A DNA stretch of 5,455 nucleotides from NCBI GenBank assembly GCA_005788065.1, contig SXZD01000284.1:1-5455 (forward strand), written 5' to 3'. Source of the stretch: Burkholderiales bacterium. GTDB lineage: Bacteria > Pseudomonadota > Gammaproteobacteria > Burkholderiales > Burkholderiaceae_B. The first letter of the stretch is position 1. Every line of letters starts with the position of its first letter. Made by a program: the position numbers and the translations under genes. Under the pieces are notes generated by a model. The model did no database searches and had not been told where the DNA came from. It saw only the letters and a list, made by a program, of their open reading frames with translations. This document shows positions 1-5,455 of the stretch, one piece after another.

Positions 1-11
1 GTGGTGTGGCA

Positions 12-37
12 GGGGTACTTCCATGATGGAAGTCCCC
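12..37. repeat. Interrupted inverted repeat / hairpin, function unknown
   Basis: ACTTCCAT (17-24) and ATGGAAGT (26-33) form a perfect 8-bp palindrome around G25. It is extended by GGGG (12-15) against CCCC (34-37), with one unpaired T at 16. As RNA it would give a stem of about ten pairs with a small ATGAT loop. The nearest T-run (51-55) is 13 bases past the stem, so it is a poor intrinsic terminator. It lies about 95 bases upstream of the -35 box of the first gene. It could be an operator or the end of a transcription unit to the left of the window; the sequence does not decide. Confidence 0.45.
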
Positions 38-132
38 TATGCCGATATGCTTTTTCACATGTGTGCGTCAGTAAATTTCCGTAACACGCGCACAAAGCGA
101 GTCATTTGAATGGCAGATTTCATGTTGTTGTC

Positions 133-161
133 TTGATGTCTGTCGGGCAGTTCCCTATACT
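133..161 (+). promoter_or_regulatory. Predicted sigma70-type promoter of the lipoprotein/binding-protein operon
   Basis: TTGATG (133-138, four of six matches to TTGACA) is followed by exactly 17 bases and then TATACT (156-161, five of six matches to TATAAT). Transcription would begin near 168, giving a leader of about 105 nt before the ATG at 275. No other start-proximal element in the first 274 bases is as good. No clear operator overlaps it. Confidence 0.6.
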
Positions 162-274
162 GCAGGACTGATTCTCGGTGATCGGCCACAGAATGTCCGG
201 CGCCAGTACAAAAATATTGCGGTCAAGACCTATAAGCAGGCCGCGCAACAAGAATCCAATTTGGAGACACACAC

Positions 275-1312
275 ATGAGCAGCTCCCGTGCTTTCAGTCT
301 GTCCTTGCTCGCCGTTGCCATCACCGGCACCGCAGTTCTGAGTGGTTGCAAGGCCGTCGACCGCACCCTGTCGAACGTGGCCGTCAACGCCATCGAGCGA
401 CGCATCACTCCCGATCTGCTGCGCAGCGACGACGTCGACATGATGTGTACGTTTGCCACCGGCAACTTCCCCCTGATCTCCGGCGGTGTCCGTGCACTGT
501 ACGGCAGTCCCGAATACCTCGAGGCTGTGTTGCTGCAAACCTCGTCGGTCTGTGCGGAAAATCAGGCGATCGAAGCCGAGCTGCGCTCCATCCGGGCTGC
601 ACGCGAGAAGCGCATTGAAGAAGCCCAGGACGCACGTATTACACAAAAGCGACTGCTTGAGCGGACAGCTCGCCGCCAGTTGATGGCATTTGAGCGCATG
701 ACCAGCCAGATTGAAGCGGAATATCGCATCAAGTACGGTTCAAAGTGCCCGCAGTTCAAGAAGGATTACCACGAGCTCATCTACCTATTGGGTACGATTG
801 CAGGTCTGCAGGCGGTTGTAAACGACATTGCAGCGGAACAGGCTGTGGGTGTATCCACCGAAATTGCTCCCAAGGCCGAGCGTGCGTTGCGGTGCATCTC
901 CAATGCCAAGTGGTGGGGCGCCCCGACGGCAGCCCGCGCCGTCATTTGGAACATTTTGCCGGGTGGAGCCGAAGGCAAGGACGTCTGGGGTACTTTCCAA
1001 CAGTCCATGATCATCGGTGAGTTGCAGGGTGTGCGCATCTCCCACACGCTCTATGCGCTGTCGGCACTGTCGATTGATGACCAGCCCCGTTTCCGAGATG
1101 CCGTGCGGCGTTTCGCCAATCCGATCAAGAATTTCAAAGCCAACGAAGAGTTCCTCGTTGTCGATGCGCTGTCCGGTGCCATCATGAACAACCTGTCTGA
1201 CCGTTACTGGACAGAAAACACGGGCACCCGTACCCCGGTGAACAGCCTTGGCAAATTCTGGGATGACAAGCCGGCCAACAGCGGCAATGCCGTCAATCTG
1301 GACGATCTGTAA
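275..1312 (+). CDS. Predicted outer-membrane lipoprotein, possible TatT-like accessory of a TRAP-type transporter
   Basis: The 345-aa protein starts at ATG 275, with GGAGA at 263-267 seven bases upstream. Residues 1-25 are a signal peptide of lipoprotein type: Arg5, a hydrophobic core, then the lipobox L22-S23-G24-C25. Lys at +2 after Cys25 argues against inner-membrane retention and for the outer membrane under the Lol rule. The mature part looks all-helical. Residues 94-153 are very rich in Arg, Glu, Gln and Ala and may form a long helix or coiled coil. Residues 165-230 contain amphipathic helices and a W213-W214 pair. Mature cysteines are 58, 93, 158 and 207. I do not recognise the family from sequence. 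Co-transcription with a TRAP-P-like protein, lipid anchoring and helical character resemble TatT, the T-component lipoprotein of TPAT systems; that role is inference. The last 30 residues are polar and probably disordered. The next gene follows after 45 bp with no terminator between them. Confidence 0.85.
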   Translation: MSSSRAFSLSLLAVAITGTAVLSGCKAVDRTLSNVAVNAIERRITPDLLRSDDVDMMCTFATGNFPLISGGVRALYGSPEYLEAVLLQTSSVCAENQAIEAELRSIRAAREKRIEEAQDARITQKRLLERTARRQLMAFERMTSQIEAEYRIKYGSKCPQFKKDYHELIYLLGTIAGLQAVVNDIAAEQAVGVSTEIAPKAERALRCISNAKWWGAPTAARAVIWNILPGGAEGKDVWGTFQQSMIIGELQGVRISHTLYALSALSIDDQPRFRDAVRRFANPIKNFKANEEFLVVDALSGAIMNNLSDRYWTENTGTRTPVNSLGKFWDDKPANSGNAVNLDDL

Positions 1313-1357
1313 AAAATCATTTTTCGAATGCAGTCTTAAGCGGAGGAGACCCCCTAT

Positions 1358-2404
1358 ATGATTACTAAACTGAGCAGATTGCCGGTCGCACTGGCAGCGG
1401 CTGCCCTCATGGTTGCAGCTGGTACAGCCAATGCTGCCAAGCAGAAAGTGTGCGTGTACGACGTGCTGGGCGCCGGTGGCGACGTGTTCAACATGTCCAA
1501 GGACTGGGTGCTGGCATCGGCAAAAGACGGTGCGGACATTGAACTGAAAGCCTACACCGACGAACGTGTGGCTTCTGAAGATTTCAAGACAGGCCAGTGT
1601 GACGGTCTGGTTGCCACCTCTTTCCGTACCCGTCAGTTCAACGGCATTGCCGGCTCCATCGACGCATTGGGTGCTGCTTCGCTGGTGAAGGATGGCAAGG
1701 TCAACATCTCCGATGCCTATGACGTGGTCAAGACCACGGTCCAGTACTACGCCAGTGACAAGGGTTCGCCCCAGATGGTGCGCGACAAGTTCGAAGTGGC
1801 CGGCATCATCCCGTTTGGCGCTGCTTTCCTGTTCGTCAATGACCGATCCATCAACAGCGTCGAAAAACTGGCCGGCAAGAAGATTGCCGTGTTCGACTAT
1901 GACAAAGCCCAGGGCACCATGGTGCAAAAAGTGGGTGCGCAGCCTGTGTCTGCCGACATCACCAACTTCGCCACCAAGTTCAACAACGGTTCCGTGGATA
2001 TCGTGGCTGCTCCAGCTGCCGCTTACAAGCCGCTGGAACTGTTCAAGGGTCTGGGCACCAAGGGCGCCATCGTCCGCTTCCCGGTTGCCGTGCTGACCTA
2101 CCAGTTTGTGATCAACAAGGACAAATTCCCGGCCGACTTCGGCAAGAAGAGCCGCAACTACTGGCTTACCCAGTACCCGCGCGCACTCAAGCTGGTCGAA
2201 ACGGCAGAGAAGGGCATTCCCGCCGACAAATGGATGGATATTCCGGCGGCCGACTCGGTGAAGTACACCGTTCTGCTGCGTGAGTCACGTGCATCCATGG
2301 CCCAGAGCAAGCTGTACGAAGAAGATACGCTCAAGCTGATGAAGAAAGTCCGCTGCAAACTGAACCCGGGCGACCCCGAGTGTGCAGATCCGGCTGGTCT
2401 GTAA
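1358..2404 (+). CDS. Periplasmic solute-binding protein, AdeT1/2-like (DUF6091) TRAP-P-related family
   Basis: The 348-aa protein starts at ATG 1358, with GGAGGAG at 1342-1348 nine bases upstream, a strong site. Residues 1-26 are a Sec signal peptide ending A-N-A before Ala27. The mature start KVCVYDVLG, then KAYTDERVA (64-72), GQCDG (79-83) and RTRQFNG (90-96), recall the AdeT1/AdeT2 proteins of Acinetobacter, which Pfam groups as putative solute-binding proteins. This is from memory, not a search. The second half follows the TRAP-P (DctP) plan: LAGKKIAVFDYD (171-182) corresponds to the strand that carries the carboxylate-binding Arg in DctP/SiaP, and GAQPVSADITNF (193-204) plus NNGSVDIV (209-216) to the following segment. 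The key Arg is replaced by Ala177. Cysteines 32, 81, 333 and 342 could form two disulfides. It likely shares a transcript with the lipoprotein and feeds the permease downstream. AdeT proteins have been described as efflux-related; the sequence here fits uptake better. The substrate is unknown. Confidence 0.88.
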   Translation: MITKLSRLPVALAAAALMVAAGTANAAKQKVCVYDVLGAGGDVFNMSKDWVLASAKDGADIELKAYTDERVASEDFKTGQCDGLVATSFRTRQFNGIAGSIDALGAASLVKDGKVNISDAYDVVKTTVQYYASDKGSPQMVRDKFEVAGIIPFGAAFLFVNDRSINSVEKLAGKKIAVFDYDKAQGTMVQKVGAQPVSADITNFATKFNNGSVDIVAAPAAAYKPLELFKGLGTKGAIVRFPVAVLTYQFVINKDKFPADFGKKSRNYWLTQYPRALKLVETAEKGIPADKWMDIPAADSVKYTVLLRESRASMAQSKLYEEDTLKLMKKVRCKLNPGDPECADPAGL

Positions 2405-2423
2405 GACAGGTCAGTCAGCAATG

Positions 2424-2448
2424 AAGGCCCCGACAGGGGCCTTTTTTT
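2424..2448 (+). terminator. Rho-independent terminator after the binding-protein gene
   Basis: AAGGCCCC (2424-2431), loop GACA, then GGGGCCTT (2436-2443) form a perfect 8-bp GC-rich stem running into seven T (2442-2448). It begins 19 bases after the TAA of the binding-protein gene and separates that gene from the permease. It probably attenuates rather than isolates, so the soluble proteins would be made in excess over the permease, unless the permease has its own promoter in 2449-2563. Confidence 0.88.
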
Positions 2449-2485
2449 CTCGTTCGCACCTGCAAGCGTGGGTCGGATCTGAAAT

Positions 2486-2503
2486 GTTTCAATCATTTGA
2501 AAC
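2486..2503. promoter_or_regulatory. 18-bp palindrome upstream of the permease gene, candidate operator
   Basis: GTTTCAA (2486-2492), spacer TCAT, TTGAAAC (2497-2503) is a perfect 7-bp inverted repeat. It is too AT-rich and lacks a T-run, so it is not a terminator. It ends 60 bases before the chosen start codon. Its right arm contains TTGAAA (2497-2502), which could serve as a -35 box, but no convincing -10 lies 16-18 bases further on; the best at 16 is TACGGT. Binding by a dimeric regulator is plausible but unproven. Confidence 0.4.
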
Positions 2504-2551
2504 CAAAAAGCACGGTTGTACGGTAATACAGATTCTATTAAAAACCGTTTT

Positions 2552-2558
2552 GAAAGAG
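2552..2558 (+). promoter_or_regulatory. Weak ribosome binding site that selects the permease start
   Basis: GAAAGAG lies five bases before ATG 2564 and eleven before ATG 2570. The frame stays open upstream to a TTG at 2516, but that codon has no purine-rich site in front of it, and the 16 added residues (polar, charged) look like untranslated sequence. I therefore start the permease at 2564. The site is far weaker than the GGAGGAG before the binding-protein gene, which again suggests lower permease synthesis. Confidence 0.5.
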
Positions 2559-2563
2559 ACACT

Positions 2564-5272
2564 ATGAGCATGCATCAAGACCGAGGGTACAAGCTACTCG
2601 GCCGCACGCCGGCGGAGTGGCTATCGAGCTTCCCCGTTGTTGTGTTGTTGATTCTGACGCTGGTTATCGGTACCGGCGAAATGATTCACGGCCAGTTACT
2701 GCGTATTGGCGAAAACGTATTCGGTGACAAGGAAAAGGGCGTCCAGTACTTCCTGCTCCGTGGCGACCCCGAAGCCCCCACCTGTAACCTCAACATCGAC
2801 ATTGATGCCGAGGTGGCCAAGCAGGCTGTGCTTGTAGCCAACGCGCCCCCGGTTGACCCGGACGATCCTCTGGCCGATACGCCGCTGGATCCCGAGGTGG
2901 TGCGCCAGTCGCTGACGGCTGCAAAAGGTCTCTGTCAGGAAAAGTTCGACATCTACAACAAGATTGTCTCCAACATCACGCCGCAGGTAAAAGCCTACCG
3001 AACACTGGAGACCAGTTTCTTTGCACTGTTCAGTTTCGGTACGGAAAACCGTCCCCTGTTGCTGCTGGTCATGTTCTCGATCGCAGCCATTACCACCACA
3101 CTGGGATATCACCATATTTCGATCCGCCCGGCCTCTACCATGGTGGATCACAAATGGGTGACGGGTACCTCGCTGATCGGTCATCTGTTCCTGTTGGTGT
3201 CGTGCATCCGGTATTACCTGATCTCCGCCAACTCCGGCGTGGAAATGGAGAACGCGCATTTCCACTTCATCTGGATGGCGCTGTTCGCAGGTCTGTCGCT
3301 GATCAGCGTCAAGCAATTCCTCAATCCGCCCAAGACGCTGCAAAAGGGCGGTTCACATGGTTTGGCCCAATTGGCCATTCCACTGTACACCTCCATGGCG
3401 CTGATTTCGGGTGTGTACTTCACGCTGACCGGTAACCCCTCCGGCCTGGCCATCTACATCAACCAGCTGCTCGAACTGCCCGCCATTTTCCTGTCCCTGG
3501 CGCTCTACGTCTGGGCCGGTATGCTGCTCAAGCAAAGCCGCATGGTGGACCTGTTCATCAACCTGCTGCGCCCCTGGAAGATGGGTCCGGAGCTGTTGAC
3601 CTACATCATTTTGCTGGCCGCTGCGGTTCCGACAGCGTACACGGGTGCATCCGGTATTTTCGTGATTGCAGCCGGTGGCATCATTTACAACGAAATCCGT
3701 CATGCCGGCGGCTCGCGTCAGTTTGCGCTGGCTGCTACCGCCATGTCTGGTTCGCTGGGTGTGGTGCTGCGTCCTTGCTTGCTGGTGGTGCTGATTGCGG
3801 CGCTGAACAAGCAGGTTACGTCCTCTGATCTGTATCACTGGGGTGTGGTGGTGTTCATTCTGAGCTCCTCCATGTTCTTCCTGGTGTCACAGCTGACCCG
3901 TACCAAGAAATCCAAGCTTGAGCGTCCTGCCGTGGCCATTCCGGCCATGATGAAGGAAGTCACCCCGATCCTCCCCTATGTGGCCGTGCTGATGGGTGTC
4001 GTTCTGGCATACAAGTACCTGATGGACACAGAGCTGAACGAAACCTCCGCACCGGTGATCATGCCTGTGGTCATGTTGCTGCTGCTGATTTTCGACAAAC
4101 TCAAGGGTGGGCAAACCAAGGCACTGGCGTCCACAGATGGCGCCCCGGCTTATGGCTCTGACCGTCAGGAAGGTGTTGAGAAATCCATCCGGGCAGCGTC
4201 GAATGAGACTATCGGTCACATCGGTGCCCTGATCATGCTGATGTGTCTGTCGCTGAACATTGGTGGTGTGATCGAGCGTTCGGAAGTGATGCATGCCGTG
4301 CCGTCGCAGTTTGCCAATGAATGGATTGCCATGAGCTTCATTCTGGGCGTCTGTGTGTTCCTGGGCATGGTGATGGACCCCTTCGGTGCGGTGATTCTGG
4401 TGTCCGGTACACTGGCTCCGATTGCCTATGCCAACAACATCGATGCCTTCCACTTCTGGATGGTGGTGCTGGTGGCCTTCGAACTTGGTTACCTGTCCCC
4501 GCCAGTTGCCCTGAACCAGCTGCTCACGCGTATGGTCATCGGTGACGAAGAGGTGAACAAGGCCGACTCGGAAGTGCGCCGCAAGAACTTCTATCGCCGC
4601 TACGAGCGCTGGATTCTGCCCTCCATGGTGATGCTCATGTCTTTGCTACTGGTGGGTTATGTGCCACTGGCGGTTCAGAAGAATGAAGCCTTGAAGCCGC
4701 TCGGCATGCGCTTCATGCCAGCCAGCCAGTTGGCAGAAGCCTCTGCCGCTCTGGAAGCCAATGAGAATGCGGCTGCCGCTCCCGCCACAGAAGCACCTGC
4801 AGCAGCCCCGGCTGTTGAGGCACCCGCTGCTGCACCGGCTGATGGTTCCGCTGCTGACAAGGCGATTGCAGCAGCCATGCAGATGGACGTGCCAGCTGCT
4901 GCCGCACCGGCTGCAGCTGCACCGGCCGCCGCTGGCGATCCGACCGCGGCAGTGGAAGCAGCTGTCAACGGTTGGGTGGCTGCATGGAGCAGCAAGAACG
5001 TGGATGGCTACCTGGCTGCCTACAGCGACAGCTTCCGTCCGCAGGACGGCCGCGCCCGTGACGCATGGGCTGCAGACCGCCGCAAGAAGATCGATGGCAA
5101 GTCCTCCATTTCCGTGACGCTGGATAACGTCAAGGTCACGGTCAAGGGCGACACCGCCACCGTCAAGTTCAAGCAGACGTACAGCGCCGACAAGGTCAGT
5201 GATGTGACCAGCAAGACGCTGACCCTGAAGAACGAAGGTGGTCAATGGAAGATCACGGCTGAGAAGAAATAA
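2564..5272 (+). CDS. Fused DctQ-DctM TRAP-type permease with C-terminal periplasmic NTF2-like domain
   Basis: The 902-aa protein is counted from ATG 2564. Residues 24-46 form helix 1, followed by a loop of about 115 residues (47-160) with Cys74 and Cys124. Helices near 163-182, 201-221 and 233-252 complete a four-helix DctQ-like part. Residues about 267-704 are DctM-like. GASG (361-364) and SGSLGVVLRPC (395-405) match the first-half motif, where typical DctM has Pro-Pro-Ser instead of Arg403-Pro404-Cys405. FLGMVMDPFG (599-608) and GYLSPPVALNQL (642-653) match the second half (canonical TPPVG). The cluster RRKNFYRRYERW (672-683) should be cytosolic, so the last helix (684-704) exports the tail. 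Residues 736-790 are an Ala/Pro linker. Residues 795-902 resemble the NTF2-like domain found at the C-terminus of L,D-transpeptidase-like and Cds6-type proteins: W804, W808, SSKNVDGYLAAYSDSFRP, then beta strands ending GGQWKI. It would import an unknown solute handed over by the binding protein, presumably driven by an ion gradient. The permease call is firm; the tail domain is recalled, not searched. Confidence 0.9.
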   Translation: MSMHQDRGYKLLGRTPAEWLSSFPVVVLLILTLVIGTGEMIHGQLLRIGENVFGDKEKGVQYFLLRGDPEAPTCNLNIDIDAEVAKQAVLVANAPPVDPDDPLADTPLDPEVVRQSLTAAKGLCQEKFDIYNKIVSNITPQVKAYRTLETSFFALFSFGTENRPLLLLVMFSIAAITTTLGYHHISIRPASTMVDHKWVTGTSLIGHLFLLVSCIRYYLISANSGVEMENAHFHFIWMALFAGLSLISVKQFLNPPKTLQKGGSHGLAQLAIPLYTSMALISGVYFTLTGNPSGLAIYINQLLELPAIFLSLALYVWAGMLLKQSRMVDLFINLLRPWKMGPELLTYIILLAAAVPTAYTGASGIFVIAAGGIIYNEIRHAGGSRQFALAATAMSGSLGVVLRPCLLVVLIAALNKQVTSSDLYHWGVVVFILSSSMFFLVSQLTRTKKSKLERPAVAIPAMMKEVTPILPYVAVLMGVVLAYKYLMDTELNETSAPVIMPVVMLLLLIFDKLKGGQTKALASTDGAPAYGSDRQEGVEKSIRAASNETIGHIGALIMLMCLSLNIGGVIERSEVMHAVPSQFANEWIAMSFILGVCVFLGMVMDPFGAVILVSGTLAPIAYANNIDAFHFWMVVLVAFELGYLSPPVALNQLLTRMVIGDEEVNKADSEVRRKNFYRRYERWILPSMVMLMSLLLVGYVPLAVQKNEALKPLGMRFMPASQLAEASAALEANENAAAAPATEAPAAAPAVEAPAAAPADGSAADKAIAAAMQMDVPAAAAPAAAAPAAAGDPTAAVEAAVNGWVAAWSSKNVDGYLAAYSDSFRPQDGRARDAWAADRRKKIDGKSSISVTLDNVKVTVKGDTATVKFKQTYSADKVSDVTSKTLTLKNEGGQWKITAEKK
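4769..4933 (+). repeat. Low-complexity Ala/Pro-rich linker coding region within the permease gene
   Basis: This stretch encodes residues 736-790, of which 32 of 55 are Ala and 8 are Pro, in loose repeats of the kind E-A-P-A-A-A-P. A central part (759-776) containing Asp, Lys and Met is less repetitive and may be a short helix. The DNA is correspondingly full of GCTGCT, GCAGCA and CCGGCT units. Such linkers typically tether a folded periplasmic domain flexibly to a membrane anchor. Confidence 0.85.
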
Positions 5273-5296
5273 TCAGCCGGCTTTCAAACGGTTTGG

Positions 5297-5322
5297 AAAC
5301 CCGGCTTCGGCCGGGTTTTTTT
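5297..5322 (+). terminator. Rho-independent terminator after the permease gene
   Basis: AAACCCGGC (5297-5305), loop TTCG, then GCCGGGTTT (5310-5318) form a perfect 9-bp stem with a stable UUCG tetraloop, running into seven T (5316-5322). It begins 24 bases after the TAA at 5270-5272. The group II intron begins at the next base, so this hairpin also serves as the apparent intron target. Confidence 0.92.
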
Positions 5323-5455
5323 GTGCGCCCAGCATGGGCGCACACCTGCGGGTGCAAGTCCCGCCGCGAGCTGGTCACAGTGAGCGAAGTGAAACGTAAC
5401 TGCGTGAGGGTGACCGAGCGTGGGAAGGAAACGTGGAGCATAAACCGCGAGTCGA
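5323..5455 (+). mobile_element. 5' end of a group II intron, probably class C, truncated by the window
   Basis: The sequence begins GTGCG, the bacterial group II intron 5' consensus. GTGCGCCC (5323-5330), AGCAT, GGGCGCAC (5336-5343) makes the opening domain I helix. Next come GCGGG (5348-5352), TGCAAGT, CCCGC (5360-5364), the typical GGTGCAAGTCC-like element, and GGTCAC (5373-5378) pairing with GTGACC (5410-5415). Only about 133 bases of domain I are present. The reverse transcriptase/maturase ORF and domains V-VI would lie beyond the window. Class C introns characteristically insert just 3' of intrinsic terminators, in the orientation seen here, and their 5' ends share CCC-purine-GCATGGG; this favours class C. 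The start resembles other classes too (GTGCGCCCAG also opens Ll.LtrB), so the class is less sure than the intron call. Whether it is intact or mobile cannot be seen. Confidence 0.85.

Noticed and set aside
1..84. Open frame from the left edge to TAA at 82-84, possibly the tail of an upstream gene
   Set aside because: Only 27 codons are visible and the frame contains the inverted repeat. There is no compositional or motif evidence that it is coding.
61..94. TGTGCG (62-67) against CGCACA (89-94) as a hairpin
   Set aside because: Six pairs around a 21-base AU-rich loop are weak and common by chance. There is no T-run or link to a known element.
178..618. A 146-codon + strand frame starting in the leader and overlapping the lipoprotein gene
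   Set aside because: The Arg/His-rich translation has no ribosome binding site and lies out of frame with the convincing signal-peptide ORF at 275.
785..1927. A 380-codon open frame on the - strand spanning the lipoprotein and binding-protein genes
   Set aside because: It overlaps two well-supported + strand genes with good start sites and signal peptides. Its translation has no recognisable domain and is rich in His, Gln, Val and Gly, as expected from the complement of GC-biased codons.
2516..2563. Extension of the permease to a TTG start at 2516
   Set aside because: There is no Shine-Dalgarno before the TTG. ATG 2564 has a modest purine-rich site at a good distance and leaves a normal short cytosolic N-terminus.
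2696..3343. Open frames on the - strand inside the permease gene (also 3353-3838, 3887-4453, 4646-5245)
   Set aside because: All lie in the same antisense frame register as the permease codons and show low-complexity His/Gln/Arg-rich translations without plausible starts or domains. They are shadows.
5253..5441. A 62-codon - strand frame over the terminator and intron start
   Set aside because: It reads through a terminator and structured intron RNA, and has no ribosome binding site or domain.

Overview
The window carries three co-oriented + strand genes that together look like one secondary-transport cassette of the TRAP (tripartite ATP-independent periplasmic) type. Downstream is the 5' end of a group II intron. 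The host is very probably a Gram-negative proteobacterium, likely beta- or gammaproteobacterial. The reasons are GC-rich third codon positions, a lipobox protein without Asp at +2, a Sec-exported binding protein of a family known from Acinetobacter and relatives, and short GC-rich Rho-independent terminators. I cannot name the genus.

Layout. Positions 1-274 hold no gene I can support. They contain a strong inverted repeat (12-37), a good sigma70-type promoter (133-161) and a leader of roughly 105 nt. Positions 275-1312 encode a 345-aa lipoprotein of no confidently recognised family. After 45 bp with a strong Shine-Dalgarno, 1358-2404 encodes a 348-aa periplasmic solute-binding protein of the AdeT1/2-like (formerly DUF6091) TRAP-P-related family. 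A Rho-independent terminator follows (2424-2448). A 159-bp gap contains an 18-bp palindrome. Positions 2564-5272 encode a 902-aa membrane protein: a DctQ-like four-helix part fused to a DctM-like permease, then an Ala/Pro-rich linker and a C-terminal NTF2-like domain that topology places in the periplasm. A second terminator (5297-5322) closes the unit. A group II intron starts at the base right after its T-run, with GTGCG at 5323, and runs off the window end.

How they fit together. The binding protein would capture a solute in the periplasm and deliver it to the fused QM permease for ion-driven uptake. The lipoprotein, co-transcribed with the binding protein, may be an envelope partner similar in role to the T component (TatT) of TPAT systems. 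The terminator between the binding-protein and permease genes would let the soluble components outnumber the permease. The substrate is unknown. The binding protein has Ala where canonical TRAP P proteins carry the carboxylate-binding Arg, so a standard C4-dicarboxylate or sialic acid assignment is not justified.

The most interesting points are the permease-NTF2 fusion, the uncharacterised lipoprotein partner, the altered motifs in the binding protein and permease, and the exact terminator/intron junction.
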